Shown here: in pieces, positions 11,330-21,000 of the stretch
How positions within the stretch are numbered: position 1 is the first letter of the stretch
How the letters are laid out: every line of letters starts with the position of its first letter
Assembly: GCA_025928645.1 (NCBI GenBank)
Contig: JAICJD010000007.1
Location: forward strand, 1-47,734
Reading direction: 5' to 3'
Length of the DNA stretch: 47,734 nucleotides
From: Gemmatimonadales bacterium
GTDB taxonomy: Bacteria > Gemmatimonadota > Gemmatimonadetes > Gemmatimonadales > GWC2-71-9
Notes under the pieces: generated by a model
What the model saw: only the letters and a program-made list of their open reading frames with translations
Told to the model about the DNA's origin: nothing
The model's database searches: none
Program-made: the position numbers and the translations under genes

Positions 11330-13120
11330 TCATCCACGGTGCGGGAGATACCGCTCGGCCAGGTCCCGGAACGAGCGCCGGATCACGTCGCCACGATCCG
11401 GGTCACCCTTCACCATCGACTCCATGAACTCCCTGGCCTGATGCAGCGTGATGTGCGGCGGCAGCGGCGGGACGCTCGGATCGGTGACCGCTTCGAGCAC
11501 GAACGGCCGGTCCGCCGAGAGCGCCTGGTCCCATGCCGCGCCGACCGCGCCAGGCTCCTCCACACGGATGCCGTCGAGACCGAGCGACTTGGCGTAGTCG
11601 GCGTAGGGGAAGTCCGGCAGGTCCTGCGACGCCTCGAACTTGGGATCGCCCTCGAAGACGCGCTGCTCCCAGGTGACCTGGTTCAGGTCGCGGTTGTTGA
11701 GCACGAGGACGATGAGCCGCGGGTCGGACCAGCGCATCCAGTACTTGGCGATCGTGATCAGCTCGTTGATGCCGTTCATTTGCATGGCGCCGTCGCCGAC
11801 GCACGCGATGACGGGCCGGCCGGGGTGCGCGAACTTGGCGGCGATCGCGTACGGGACCCCCGGCCCCATCGTGGCCAGGTTGCCGGAGAGCGACGCCATC
11901 ATGCCGCGCCGCAGCTTGAGGTCCCGGGCGAACCAGTCGGCCGAGGAGCCGGAATCGGATGTGATGATGCAGCCGTCGGGGAGCCGGGGGGACAGCTCCC
12001 AGAAGACCCACTGCGGGTTGATCGGGTCGGCGGGGTTCCGCGCGCGGGCCTCGAGCACCTTCCACCACTCGGTGAGCCAGCCCTCGATGTCCTTGCGCCA
12101 GCCGCGGTCCTCCTTGCGCTGGAGCAGCGGGAGCAGCGCGCGCAGTGTCGCCCGGCTGTCGCCTACGAGACTCACTTCCATGGGATAGCGGATGCTGAGC
12201 ATGCGCCCATCGATGTCGATCTGCACCCCGCGCGCCGCGCCTTCCTTGGGCAGAAACTCCGAGTACGGGAAGCTCGAGCCCACCATGAGCAGCGTGTCGC
12301 AGTCGCTCATGAGCTTCCAGCTCGGCAGCGTGCCGATGAGCCCGATCGAGCCGGTGACGAACGGGAGATCGTCGGGCACGACCGCCCGGCCGAGCAGCGC
12401 CTTGGCCACGCCGGCGCCGAGGCGGTCGGCGGTCTCGATCACTTCGTCGGCGGCGTCCAGCGCGCCCTGCCCCACGAGCATCGCGACCCGCTCGCCGGCG
12501 TTGAGGACGTCGGCCGCGCGGCGGAGGTCCGCTGCCTCCGGCACGATGCGCGCCGGCGTGTAGCCGATGCCGGAGTGGATCGTGCCGTGAGCGCGGGGCG
12601 GCTCGGGCACCGCGTCCTCGTTCTGGAGGTCGCCCGGGAAGATGAGGCAGGTCACCGTGCGCTGATCCATGGCGATGCGCATCGCCCGGTCCACCAGGTG
12701 GCGCACCTGGGCCGGCACGCTCGCCTGCTGCACGTACTCGCCGGCCACGTCCTTGAAGAGCGTGGTGAGGTCGACCTCCTGCTGGAACGACCCGCCGATC
12801 GCGGGCCGGGCCGCCTGGCCCACGATGGCCAGTACCGGCTGGTGGTCCATCCGCGCGTCGTAGAGGCCGTTCAGCAGATGGATGGCGCCGGGACCGGAGG
12901 TCGCGAGGCAGACGCCTACCTGGCCGGTGAACTTGGCGTGGGCGCAGGCCATGAACGCGGCCATCTCCTCGTGGCGGACCTGGATGAACTCCGGGTCGCC
13001 GTCGGCGCGGTTGAGCGCGCCCATGATGCCGTTGATGCCGTCGCCCGGGTACCCGTAGATCCGGTGCACGCCCCAGGCGCGAAGGCGCTCGAGCAGGAAA
13101 TCGCTGACAGTGTCGGCCAT
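11330..13120 (-). CDS. Thiamine-pyrophosphate enzyme, pyruvate oxidase / acetolactate synthase-like
   Basis: A 596-residue TPP-dependent enzyme of the pyruvate oxidase/pyruvate:quinone dehydrogenase/acetolactate synthase superfamily. The N-terminal PYR domain carries YPGDGINGIMG and VRHEEMAAFMA with the activating glutamate (about E51). A central domain (about residues 195-330) follows. The C-terminal PP domain carries the TPP-Mg motif starting GDGAMQMNG at residue 442. A purine-rich ribosome site (GGAGAAG) precedes the ATG at 13120. It is 18 bases downstream of an SDR gene on the same strand. The sequence resembles POXB-type pyruvate oxidases more than biosynthetic acetolactate synthases, and no small ALS subunit is adjacent. 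Exact substrate is not decidable from sequence. Confidence 0.83.
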   Translation of the reverse strand: MADTVSDFLLERLRAWGVHRIYGYPGDGINGIMGALNRADGDPEFIQVRHEEMAAFMACAHAKFTGQVGVCLATSGPGAIHLLNGLYDARMDHQPVLAIVGQAARPAIGGSFQQEVDLTTLFKDVAGEYVQQASVPAQVRHLVDRAMRIAMDQRTVTCLIFPGDLQNEDAVPEPPRAHGTIHSGIGYTPARIVPEAADLRRAADVLNAGERVAMLVGQGALDAADEVIETADRLGAGVAKALLGRAVVPDDLPFVTGSIGLIGTLPSWKLMSDCDTLLMVGSSFPYSEFLPKEGAARGVQIDIDGRMLSIRYPMEVSLVGDSRATLRALLPLLQRKEDRGWRKDIEGWLTEWWKVLEARARNPADPINPQWVFWELSPRLPDGCIITSDSGSSADWFARDLKLRRGMMASLSGNLATMGPGVPYAIAAKFAHPGRPVIACVGDGAMQMNGINELITIAKYWMRWSDPRLIVLVLNNRDLNQVTWEQRVFEGDPKFEASQDLPDFPYADYAKSLGLDGIRVEEPGAVGAAWDQALSADRPFVLEAVTDPSVPPLPPHITLHQAREFMESMVKGDPDRGDVIRRSFRDLAERYLPHRG

Positions 13121-13138
13121 GCTGCTTCTCCGTTCTTC

Positions 13139-14143
13139 TCAGTGGCGGCGCGGCCGCCGGGCCCGCGCCGCCGCCATGCCGCCCGCGAGGGCCAGGCCCG
13201 CCAGGCCGAGCGCGCGGCGATGCTCGGACAGCCAGATCTGCGGGCTCCAGCGGCGGGAGATGGCGTCGAACCGGCCGTGCGCGCCCACGTCCGCGCGCAC
13301 CGGCTGCCACAGGTTGTCGGGACGCCCGGGCCGCTCGGGCTGGTCGGTCTGCTGCGAGGCGTATCCGGTGCGGCCGAGATACCGGTCGAGGAGCCGGGGC
13401 ACGATGCGGTTGGCCACGATCGCCTTGACCGCCGGAAACCCGAGATACATCTCGTTGCGCTGATGCTCGACGGCCCACACCACGGCGTCGGCGATGACTT
13501 CGGGCTGGTACACCGGTGGAACCGGCTGCGCGCGATAGGCCAGCCGGCTCTTCACCCAATCGAACTGCGGCGTGTTCACGGCGGGCAGCTGCAGCATGGT
13601 GACCCGCACGTGGCTCCCGTCGTGGTCAAGCTCGCTGCGCAGCGACTCGGTGAACCCCTGGATGGCGTGCTTGGCGCCGCAGTAGGCGGACTGCAGGGGG
13701 ATCCCGCGGTACGCCAGCGCCGAGCCGATCTGGATGATCACGCCGCGGTCGCGCGGCAGCATCCGCTCGAGCGCCGCGAGCGTGCCGTACACCGTGCCGA
13801 GGTAGGTGACCTCGGTGACCCGGCGGTATTCCTCCGCCCGCATCTGCTTCACCGGCGAGAATACCGACACCATCGCGTTGTTCACCCACACGTCGATCGG
13901 GCCGAACCGCGATTCGACCGCCTCGGCTGCCGCTTCGACCGCGCTGTGGCGGGCCACGTCGGTCGGCAGCACGAGCGCCTCGCCGCCGAGCGCCTCGACC
14001 TCGGCGCGCGCCTGCCGGAGCCGCGTCTCGTCGCGCGCGAGGAGGCCGATGCGGTCGCCGCGGCGGGCGAAGGCGCGGACGATGCTCCGTCCGAGGCCGG
14101 CCGAAGCGCCGGTCACCACGACGACGCGCCCGTCGCCCGTCAT
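13139..14143 (-). CDS. Short-chain dehydrogenase/reductase with C-terminal hydrophobic tail
   Basis: A 334-residue classical-type SDR. The NAD(P)-binding Rossmann motif TGASAGLG is at residues 11-18, the NNA motif at 88-90, and the catalytic Ser/Tyr/Lys at S141, Y154 and K158 (SAYCGAKHA). An arginine-containing TGASAGLGRS start with acidic/basic residues downstream does not settle NADH versus NADPH. Beyond the normal ~250-residue fold is an extension ending in a hydrophobic run (LGLAGLALAGG) and RARRPRRH, which looks like a tail anchor with positive residues inside. The ATG overlaps the stop of the amylo-glucosidase gene (ATGA). Substrate unknown. Confidence 0.85.
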   Translation of the reverse strand: MTGDGRVVVVTGASAGLGRSIVRAFARRGDRIGLLARDETRLRQARAEVEALGGEALVLPTDVARHSAVEAAAEAVESRFGPIDVWVNNAMVSVFSPVKQMRAEEYRRVTEVTYLGTVYGTLAALERMLPRDRGVIIQIGSALAYRGIPLQSAYCGAKHAIQGFTESLRSELDHDGSHVRVTMLQLPAVNTPQFDWVKSRLAYRAQPVPPVYQPEVIADAVVWAVEHQRNEMYLGFPAVKAIVANRIVPRLLDRYLGRTGYASQQTDQPERPGRPDNLWQPVRADVGAHGRFDAISRRWSPQIWLSEHRRALGLAGLALAGGMAAARARRPRRH

Positions 14144-16425
14144 GACGCGATGCCCGCCATGCGGCCGGGCCCGGTCTCGATCTGGACCTCCAGATCCCCA
14201 TGCACCGCCAGGACGTCCACCCGGGCGGTGTCCTCGGCTTTCGCGGCCGTGCGCTCGAACCGCAGGTCGGCCGAGGCTTCTCCGACGCGCACGCCGCGGA
14301 GCTCGATCCACGTGCCGAGCCCCGGCATGGTCGGCTCGGTAATGCGCAGCCGGTGGTCGAGCGCGTTGGCCTCGAGTCCGAGCAGGTGCTGGAGCAGGAA
14401 AGGCATGGAGCCCGCCGCCCAGGCCTGCGGGTGACACGCGACCGGATAGCGGATGGGGGTGGGGTAGCGCTCCCGGGAGAAACCCGTCCACAGCTCCGGC
14501 AGGCGGCGGTGGTCGAAGTCTCGCGCCGCCGAGGCGATGCCGTCGAAGATCCGGCGTGCCTGCGTGGCGAGGCCGTAGCGCTTGAGCCCGGCGGCGATGA
14601 GCGCGTTGTCGTGCGGCCACACCGTGCCCAGGTGATAGGCCACCGGATTGTAAGCCGCGCTCGACTCCGACAGCGTCCGCACCCCCCAGCCGCTGAACAT
14701 CTCCGAGTCCATGAGCCGCTCCGCCGTCCGCCGGGCCTTCGTCGGGTCGGCGATGCCGCACCACAGGGCCTGGCCCGCGTTCGAGCTCACCACGCGCAAG
14801 GGCTCCTTCCGGGCTTCGAGCGCCAGGGCGTAACAGCCGAGCTGTTCCACCCAGAAGTCACGATCGAAGGACGCCTTGAGCTGCGCTGCCTGCCGGCGAA
14901 GCCCCTCGGCCGCGGCGCCTTCGCCGCGGCGGCTGTAGAGCTCGGCGATCGCGAGCCGGGCCGCATAGACGTAGCCCTGCACCTCCACCAGGGCGATCGG
15001 CGGGGTGGCGATTCGCCCGTGCTCGTCCACGATCGCGTTCCCCGAGTCCTTCCAGCCCTGGTTGATGAGCCCATGCTCGGAGACGCTGCGGTACTCGACG
15101 TATCCGTCGCCGTCAGCGTCGCCGTAGCGGTCGATCCACTCCAGCGCGCGCCGCACGTTGTCGCGCAGCTCATCGAACAGGGCGAGATCGCCGGACCAGG
15201 TGACGTACTGCCCGAGCACGATGAGAAACAACGGGGTGGCGTCCACCGTGCCGTAGTAGGGGCTGTGCGGGATCGCGCCCGTCCGCGCCATCTCCCCGAG
15301 CCGCAGCTCGTGGAGAATCTTGCCGGGCGCCGCGTCCCGCCATTCGTCGACGTGGTCCGCCTGATAGGTCGCGAGCAGCCGCAGCGTGTCGCGCGCCACC
15401 TCGGGCGCGTAGGGCAGCAGTTGCAGGGCGGCGATGAGACTGTCCCGTCCGAACAGGGTGGCGAACCAGGGAATCCCGGCGGCCACGAAGGTCCGCTCGC
15501 GGAGCGTGCTGCGGAGCAGTCCGAGGTCGGCGAAGGAGCGCGCGAACACGTCGTCGAGGGAGAGACTGTCGCTGGCGAAGGTGGCGCCATCGGGCCAGCG
15601 GCGCGGCGAGGGAGGGGTCTCGTGGGAATCCTGGCGGTCCGGTGGCGGCTTGGACTCCGAGGAGGCGTCATCGGCTCCCGAAGGGCGCTCGCGGACGAGG
15701 ACGCGCAGCTCCAGCCGGTGCTCTCCCCGCGGCTCGAGGCGCACGGTCCCGCCCAACGTGGCGGGCCCGCGGGAGGTGAACTCGGACGGTGGTACGATGG
15801 TGACGGTCCGATCGAGTCGGTCGCGCCCGTGATACTGGAACGTCAGCCTGGTCCCGTCCCAGTCGGGGGCATCCAACCGGCCACGCTTCTCGTCGAGCAG
15901 CCCGCGCACTTCGAACACGTCCTCGAATCCCGCCGCGAAATCGAACTGGAGTGTCGGCTGGACGGGTTGGCGGCCCCAATTCCGGAGCGTGAGCACATCG
16001 GTCAGGCTCAGCGCTCGGCCGTCGATGGTACGGGCCCACTCGATCGACAGCGTGTCCCTGGGCAGCTCATCCCCCGACTGTTCCAGCTCGGGGTTGGTGA
16101 GCTGGATATGGCCGTGGTCACCGGCCGAAGTGGTCACGCCCAGCGCCGTCGGGATCTTTCCGTCCAGGCGCAGCTCGTAGGTCCGGAGGTAGCGACAATC
16201 GTGATAGTAGAGGCCGAGCCCGTGGCCCCGGCTGGCGGGAAGCCGACCATCGGGCTCGGTGACGAGAAAAAGGTCGCCGTCCTTGAGCACGACCGCGTCC
16301 GCGATCGTCCGGGTCACCGATGGAAGCCCTTGGGAGAGGACCTGATGCTTGCGTTGGCGGGCGCCGCCGGACTGGGACGAGGACGTGCTCTCGGGCGACG
16401 GCTGAACGCGAGTCATACTACCCAT
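14140..16425 (-). CDS. Amylo-alpha-1,6-glucosidase / glycogen-debranching-like glycoside hydrolase
   Basis: A 761-residue protein with an N-terminal beta-rich glycogen-debranching N-domain (about residues 40-230, starting TIADAVVLKDGDLFLV) and a C-terminal (alpha/alpha)6-barrel with GH63/GH15-like motifs. Examples are WFATLFGRDSLIAALQLLP, RYGDADGDGYVEY and GTVWPHDNALIAAGLKRYG. It probably hydrolyses alpha-1,6-branched or other alpha-glucans in the cytoplasm; no signal peptide is visible. The Ser/Gln-rich first 35 residues are low-complexity. Two ATGs are possible (16425, or 16416 at MTRVQPSPE) and neither has a clear ribosome site. It is the first gene of a three-gene minus-strand unit, overlapping the SDR by ATGA. 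Confidence 0.82.
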   Translation of the reverse strand: MGSMTRVQPSPESTSSSQSGGARQRKHQVLSQGLPSVTRTIADAVVLKDGDLFLVTEPDGRLPASRGHGLGLYYHDCRYLRTYELRLDGKIPTALGVTTSAGDHGHIQLTNPELEQSGDELPRDTLSIEWARTIDGRALSLTDVLTLRNWGRQPVQPTLQFDFAAGFEDVFEVRGLLDEKRGRLDAPDWDGTRLTFQYHGRDRLDRTVTIVPPSEFTSRGPATLGGTVRLEPRGEHRLELRVLVRERPSGADDASSESKPPPDRQDSHETPPSPRRWPDGATFASDSLSLDDVFARSFADLGLLRSTLRERTFVAAGIPWFATLFGRDSLIAALQLLPYAPEVARDTLRLLATYQADHVDEWRDAAPGKILHELRLGEMARTGAIPHSPYYGTVDATPLFLIVLGQYVTWSGDLALFDELRDNVRRALEWIDRYGDADGDGYVEYRSVSEHGLINQGWKDSGNAIVDEHGRIATPPIALVEVQGYVYAARLAIAELYSRRGEGAAAEGLRRQAAQLKASFDRDFWVEQLGCYALALEARKEPLRVVSSNAGQALWCGIADPTKARRTAERLMDSEMFSGWGVRTLSESSAAYNPVAYHLGTVWPHDNALIAAGLKRYGLATQARRIFDGIASAARDFDHRRLPELWTGFSRERYPTPIRYPVACHPQAWAAGSMPFLLQHLLGLEANALDHRLRITEPTMPGLGTWIELRGVRVGEASADLRFERTAAKAEDTARVDVLAVHGDLEVQIETGPGRMAGIAS

Positions 16426-16678
16426 GACCGCACTCGCGGCGCGGGTTTTCCGTGATGCCGCTCACGTTGCTCCGCGAGGGTCGCCAACCGTCGCGTGGCC
16501 GGTCACGCTGTCCCGCAGGCTACCGATGGGCCGGACACACCTACGCACCGCATCCGGCCTGGGTGACCCGGGGAGTTTCACATTCGCGGGGTGCCTGTGG
16601 TCACATCATTCCCCGTGCGCGCGGCGTAACATCTCGAGCGAGACAAGATGAACACCAACTCCTGCAAGGAGTGTCGAG
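16426..16678. promoter_or_regulatory. Divergent intergenic region between the debranching enzyme and DUF4142 genes
   Basis: A 253-base gap that must hold promoters for both flanking, divergently transcribed genes. A TTCACA hexamer at 16577-16582 resembles a -35 box for the plus gene, but no well-spaced -10 follows it, so I do not claim a specific promoter. Apart from the ribosome site near its right end I see no operator or hairpin of note. Confidence 0.35.
16666..16671 (+). promoter_or_regulatory. Ribosome binding site of the DUF4142 gene
   Basis: AAGGAG seven bases before the ATG at 16679. It selects this ATG over the nearby out-of-frame ATG at 16648. Confidence 0.75.
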
Positions 16679-17890
16679 ATGCTCCCGCTCAGACTCATGG
16701 CCGCCGCCGGCACGCTTTCGGCCTTCCTGGCGGTCACGCCCATGAGCGCGCTGAACGCGCAGACGCCGCAGCAGGACTCGGCCGGCCGGACGACATGGCC
16801 GTCAGTGCCTCGGCTGCCCACCCGCGGCAGCCCGTCCACGACCACCACGACCTCGACGAGCACGCCCACCACGGCTGACACCGGCCGGCTCGCGGTCGCC
16901 GCCGACAGCGGCGTCGTCCGCGACATGAGCCTGTCCAACCTGTGGGAAGTGCGGCTGGGCAACCTGGCTCAGCAGAAGGCGTCCAACGCCGCGGTGAAGG
17001 ATTTCGCCAAGCGCATGGTCGCCGACCACACGTCCATGTGGGGCCAGTGGACCTCGCTGGCCAAGCAGAACGGCCTTCCGGTCACCTCGACGCTCGGAAC
17101 GGAGCAGCTGCAGTCGGTGAGCTCGCTCCAGGCGGCGTCCGGGGCCGAGTTCGACCGCGCCTACATGAGCGCGATGGTTCAGGCGCACCAGCGTGACGCC
17201 GGGATGCTGCAGCAGGTCGCCTCGTCCGCGCAGTCCGCGGCCGTTCGCCAGCTCGCTTCGAGCGGGGTCGCGACGGTCCAGCAGCACCTGACGATGGCCG
17301 AGCAGGTATCGAGCCAAATCGGAGCGCCCACCACGGTGGCGACGAATCCGACGGCCCCGGCTCCCACGACGCCGACCACTCCGAACCCCACGCCGGACAA
17401 CAATCCCAACCGGCGCACCACCAACGGTAATGGGGCCAATCCGAACCTTCGCGCGGACGGGAAGTACGTCACCGAGGTGTCCTACGGGCACATCATGGAG
17501 ACGCGCCTGGCCCAGATGGCGCAGACCAAAGCGACCGATCCTCAGGTGAAGCAGTTCGCCAACCAGATGTACGACGACTTCAACAGCTGGATGGGGCGGT
17601 GGTCGGACCTGGCATCGAAGAGCGGCTACTCCTTCAACCCGAACATGGGTCCGAAGCACCAGGAGAAGATCAGCCGGCTCAAGAAAGCCTCGCACAACCA
17701 GTTCGACCGCACCTACCTCGAGATCGTCATCGAGAACCTGAACTCGATGATCCCCTACTTCCAGAAGGAAGGCCACCAGGCGCACACGGCGCGGGTGCGG
17801 AGCATGGTGGACCAGGAGCTGCCGATCCTGCGGCAGCACTTGCAGGTTGCTGAGCGCCTGAATCGATCGTCGCAGGCGAGCGCCAAGTAG
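16679..17890 (+). CDS. Secreted protein with two tandem DUF4142 domains
   Basis: A 403-residue exported protein. The signal peptide covers about residues 1-27 (MLPLRLMAAAGTLSAFL, cleavage likely after ALNA). A Thr/Ser/Pro-rich spacer (about 50-68) leads into a first DUF4142 domain (about 78-215). A second Pro/Thr/Asn-rich linker (about 220-260) precedes a second DUF4142 domain (about 262-395). Both domains share the helical pattern E-x-R-L-x-x-x-A-x-x-K, then VK-x-FA, then later a four-helix-like stretch with FDR-x-Y. DUF4142 is a ferritin-like helical fold of unknown function, usually one domain per protein, so the internal duplication is unusual. Strong ribosome site; monocistronic, followed by a palindromic element. 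Confidence 0.86.
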   Translation: MLPLRLMAAAGTLSAFLAVTPMSALNAQTPQQDSAGRTTWPSVPRLPTRGSPSTTTTTSTSTPTTADTGRLAVAADSGVVRDMSLSNLWEVRLGNLAQQKASNAAVKDFAKRMVADHTSMWGQWTSLAKQNGLPVTSTLGTEQLQSVSSLQAASGAEFDRAYMSAMVQAHQRDAGMLQQVASSAQSAAVRQLASSGVATVQQHLTMAEQVSSQIGAPTTVATNPTAPAPTTPTTPNPTPDNNPNRRTTNGNGANPNLRADGKYVTEVSYGHIMETRLAQMAQTKATDPQVKQFANQMYDDFNSWMGRWSDLASKSGYSFNPNMGPKHQEKISRLKKASHNQFDRTYLEIVIENLNSMIPYFQKEGHQAHTARVRSMVDQELPILRQHLQVAERLNRSSQASAK

Positions 17891-17914
17891 CGGGTGAGCT
17901 ACCCTGAACGAGGA

Positions 17915-17980
17915 GTCCACCTGAACCGAGCGAAGGGGGCATGCGTTACGGCATGCCCCCTTCACTTCGTTCAGGGTGAC
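17915..17980. terminator. Dispersed palindromic element, copy 2; probable bidirectional terminator
   Basis: A long hairpin between two convergent genes. The inner 13 bases are perfect (17932-17944 pairing with 17951-17963, GAAGGGGGCATGC, loop of 6), and the outer arms continue imperfectly to GTCC/GTGAC. The stem is GC-rich and each strand lacks a clear U-run, so intrinsic termination is suggested by position rather than proven. An extra unpaired arm-like piece (ACCCTGAACGAGG) lies at 17901. Confidence 0.75.
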
Positions 17981-18007
17981 TCTACAAGGCCGCTATGAAC
18001 GTCCGCG

Positions 18008-21000
18008 TCAGCCCTGGTGCGCCGCCACGCCCGCCAAGCTCCGAGCCGATACCGGCGCTTCCCAGCGGCCCGGCCCGCGCGGGGGCCGGTGGACCGGATC
18101 CGCGCCGATCGTGCCGACCAGCGCCGTGAGATAGCTCGGCGCCGTCACCCGATCCAGCTCGGCGCGGGCGCGCTCGAGCCGCGCCGGAATGCCCAGCCGA
18201 CGCGCCTCCTCGCGGTGGCCGGGGCTCGCCAGGAACTCGCGAAGGCTCCGGACGTGCCGCTCCCAGAGCGCGATGTCGCGCTGCTGCTTCACGGTCAGGC
18301 GGTCGCGGTACCAGTCGCTCGAAAGCAGGGCCTCGCGGGTGAACATGCCGCGGATCGCCGGATCGCTCGCGTCCATTCCTTCATATTGGCCGTGAGCCAT
18401 GATGTGCAGCAGGGCGCGCAGCGGCGGGCAGGCGTCGTCGATCGTTCCGTCCTCGAAGTAGGCGCTCGCCACCCGCCGCTGCGCCTCCACGACGTTGGCC
18501 ACGCCGTCGGCGAAGACCGCCGGGTCCTGCAGCTCGGGCCGGAGGATCTCATCGGTGAATACGGCGCTCGGCGTATCGAACACGCGGCCCAGATATGTCT
18601 GCACGAACTTGGCCGTGATCCGCCAGCCCAGCCGGCTCGCCAGGACCCGGGCGCCCTCGTACTCGTAGTCCTCCAGCCGCTCCAGGTGCCCCTCCGCGAT
18701 CAGGTGCTTCGGGTCCCGCTCGTGCGGGAACAGGCGACACCAGATTTCCGGAATCAGCAGGCTGATGTCGTGGTCCACGCGGTAGCGCGGCCCGATGAAC
18801 CCCGCGGCCGAGCTGAGGCCGGCATACCCGGTGAGCAGCAGGCTGACGAGGGCGTTGTTGAGGTCCGCCGTCGCCGCGAGGGCGTTGAACGGCCCCTTCG
18901 TCAGCGCGCCCTCGGAGCCTGCGCCGGTCGTGCTGGGCGACGTGCCGGTGAGCGAGCAGATGTAGTCCATGAACAGCTCGGGCAGCTCCTGATAGTGGAT
19001 CGGCCCGTAGACGCACAGCGGCCGGATGCCCGGCTCGGGCGGGTTGTTGCGGCGGCCCGAGAGCACGCTGATCACGGGGAACAGCACCGGCATGTGGAGC
19101 GGGAGCCGGCGATAGAGCCGCGCGCCCATCTCGGCCACGTAGCGGTCGCGCGGACGGGCGAGGTCGGGCCGGAGCTGCAGGTAACGCGGGTTCTTCGTCC
19201 GTTTCCCGTCGATCACCCGAGGCTCGGCCGAGCAGACGGAGTAGCCCTGGTCGGTGCGCGCGGCGTTGCGTTCGACGTGCGCCCGCATCGGCGCGGTGAA
19301 GGCGTCGTGAACGGCCACATCCTCGGCGATGCTCAGGACGTCGGCCGCCTGGAGCGGCCGGAAATTGGAGCAGAACAGGCCGGGGCTCGCGATGTCGCGC
19401 TCGGCCTGGCGGTCGAGACCGGGATGGACGGCATCGTCCGGGCGCTGGAACAGACGGAACTCGCAGTTCTCGGCCAGCTTGAGACTCGGGTGCCCGTCGT
19501 ACTCGCCGGGAAGACCGACCAGCCGCCGGGCGGGGACCACCACCGAGGCGGTGATGTCGTCCTCCATCTGCACCTTGTCGGCCGCGACGAAGTCCTGGCG
19601 CAGCTTGTAGGTGCGCCAGGCGCCGTGCTCCTCGCGTCCGATGCGGAGGTAGTTGGCCACCAGCCGGCGCCCCTGATACTTGAGCTCGTGGCCGGGAGCG
19701 CCGTTGATGATGTCCACGCTGAAGTGAGGCTTCCAGTCGTCGCCCCACTCCGGGCGGTAGAACCGCTTGACCACGAACACCAGCGCGCGCAGGTGGCTCG
19801 GGACGCTCTCGACCCAGGCGTTGTGCTCCGCGGTGAACTCCGCGGGGCTGGGCGTGAGCAGCTTGATGACCGAGCCGAGCGAGCGGTCGGGCGCGAGGAT
19901 CGGCCGGCCGCGGTTCTCGCCACGGCGGAGCTCGGGCAGGCGGGCGTCTTCCCAGGTCCGGTCGAAGATGGCCTGCAGCATCGCCATGTCTTCGTCGAAG
20001 TCGCGCACGTGGAACGACCCCGGCAGCACGGCGTCCACCAGGCTCTTGCTGATCTCCGACTTGCCGCCGCCGGAGACGGTACAGGGTTTGTGGCAGAACG
20101 CGCCTTCGGGCACCGTGCCTACCAGCCGCCAGCTCGGCGCGGCGTGGTGCTTGGCCATCCGGACCTTGTAGCCGCTCGGGTGGATGTAGATGCGGCCCGG
20201 CAGGAGCTTGAGGTGCTGCTCCACGCCGTTCCTGGTCCAGCGGATGTCCTGCCGGCGGATGTCGATCTGCATGTCCTCCGGCATGTAGTGGATCTCGGGG
20301 TAGATCACGTCGGTGGCGTAGCCGGAGGGGTGCACCGTCGCGCGCTGTCCCACCAGCGCGAGCGCCTCGGCGAACCGATGGCTGGCGCTCACGATCCGCA
20401 CCTGTTCCGGCGAGAACGTGTCGCCCAGGTTGAAGGTGGCGAACGCCAGCGCCCCGCCCGCGTGCTCCTCCTCGGCCAGGCCGAACAGGTTGGCGCTGTA
20501 ACCGATCTGGGTCTTCACTTCCTTCTTGCAGTAGCCGAAGTAGTTGTCGGCGATCAGCGTCACCATGACGCCGCGGATGTCGCGTGAGGTGAGCTTGAAC
20601 GGCCGGCCATCGTTGTACAGCTCCGCCTCGTCCTCCCAGCACATGCCGGCCGCGCGCTGCGTCTCGGTGGCCTCGCCGGCGTGCGGCAGGCCGACGTCGC
20701 GCTTCCGGAGCCGGGTCAGGTGCGGCGCCAGGATGACGCAGCCGCTGTGGCCGGTCCAGCCGTCGGCGTCGAGGCCCGCGTCGTTGGCCGGGAGGTGCGG
20801 ATCGCCGGCGTTGCCGAAGATGCTCTCGACAAAGTCGAGGTTGGCCACGAGGCCGCCGGGAACAAAGAACCGGACCTCCATCCGCTTCTCGGGCGACACC
20901 TTGGGCACCGCGGGGCAGACCAGCGGCCGGAGGAGCAGCGAGACCATGATCTCTACCGGCGCGTGCCAGCCCGCCGTGAACGGCAGGCGGAGCAGCTCCG

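Noticed and set aside
11294-14434. Plus-strand open frame of 1046 codons over the TPP enzyme and SDR
   Set aside because: Same kind of antisense shadow; the TPP and SDR motifs are on the other strand.
16577-16609. Sigma-70 promoter for the DUF4142 gene
   Set aside because: The -35-like TTCACA has no -10 partner at a usual distance better than three to four matches.
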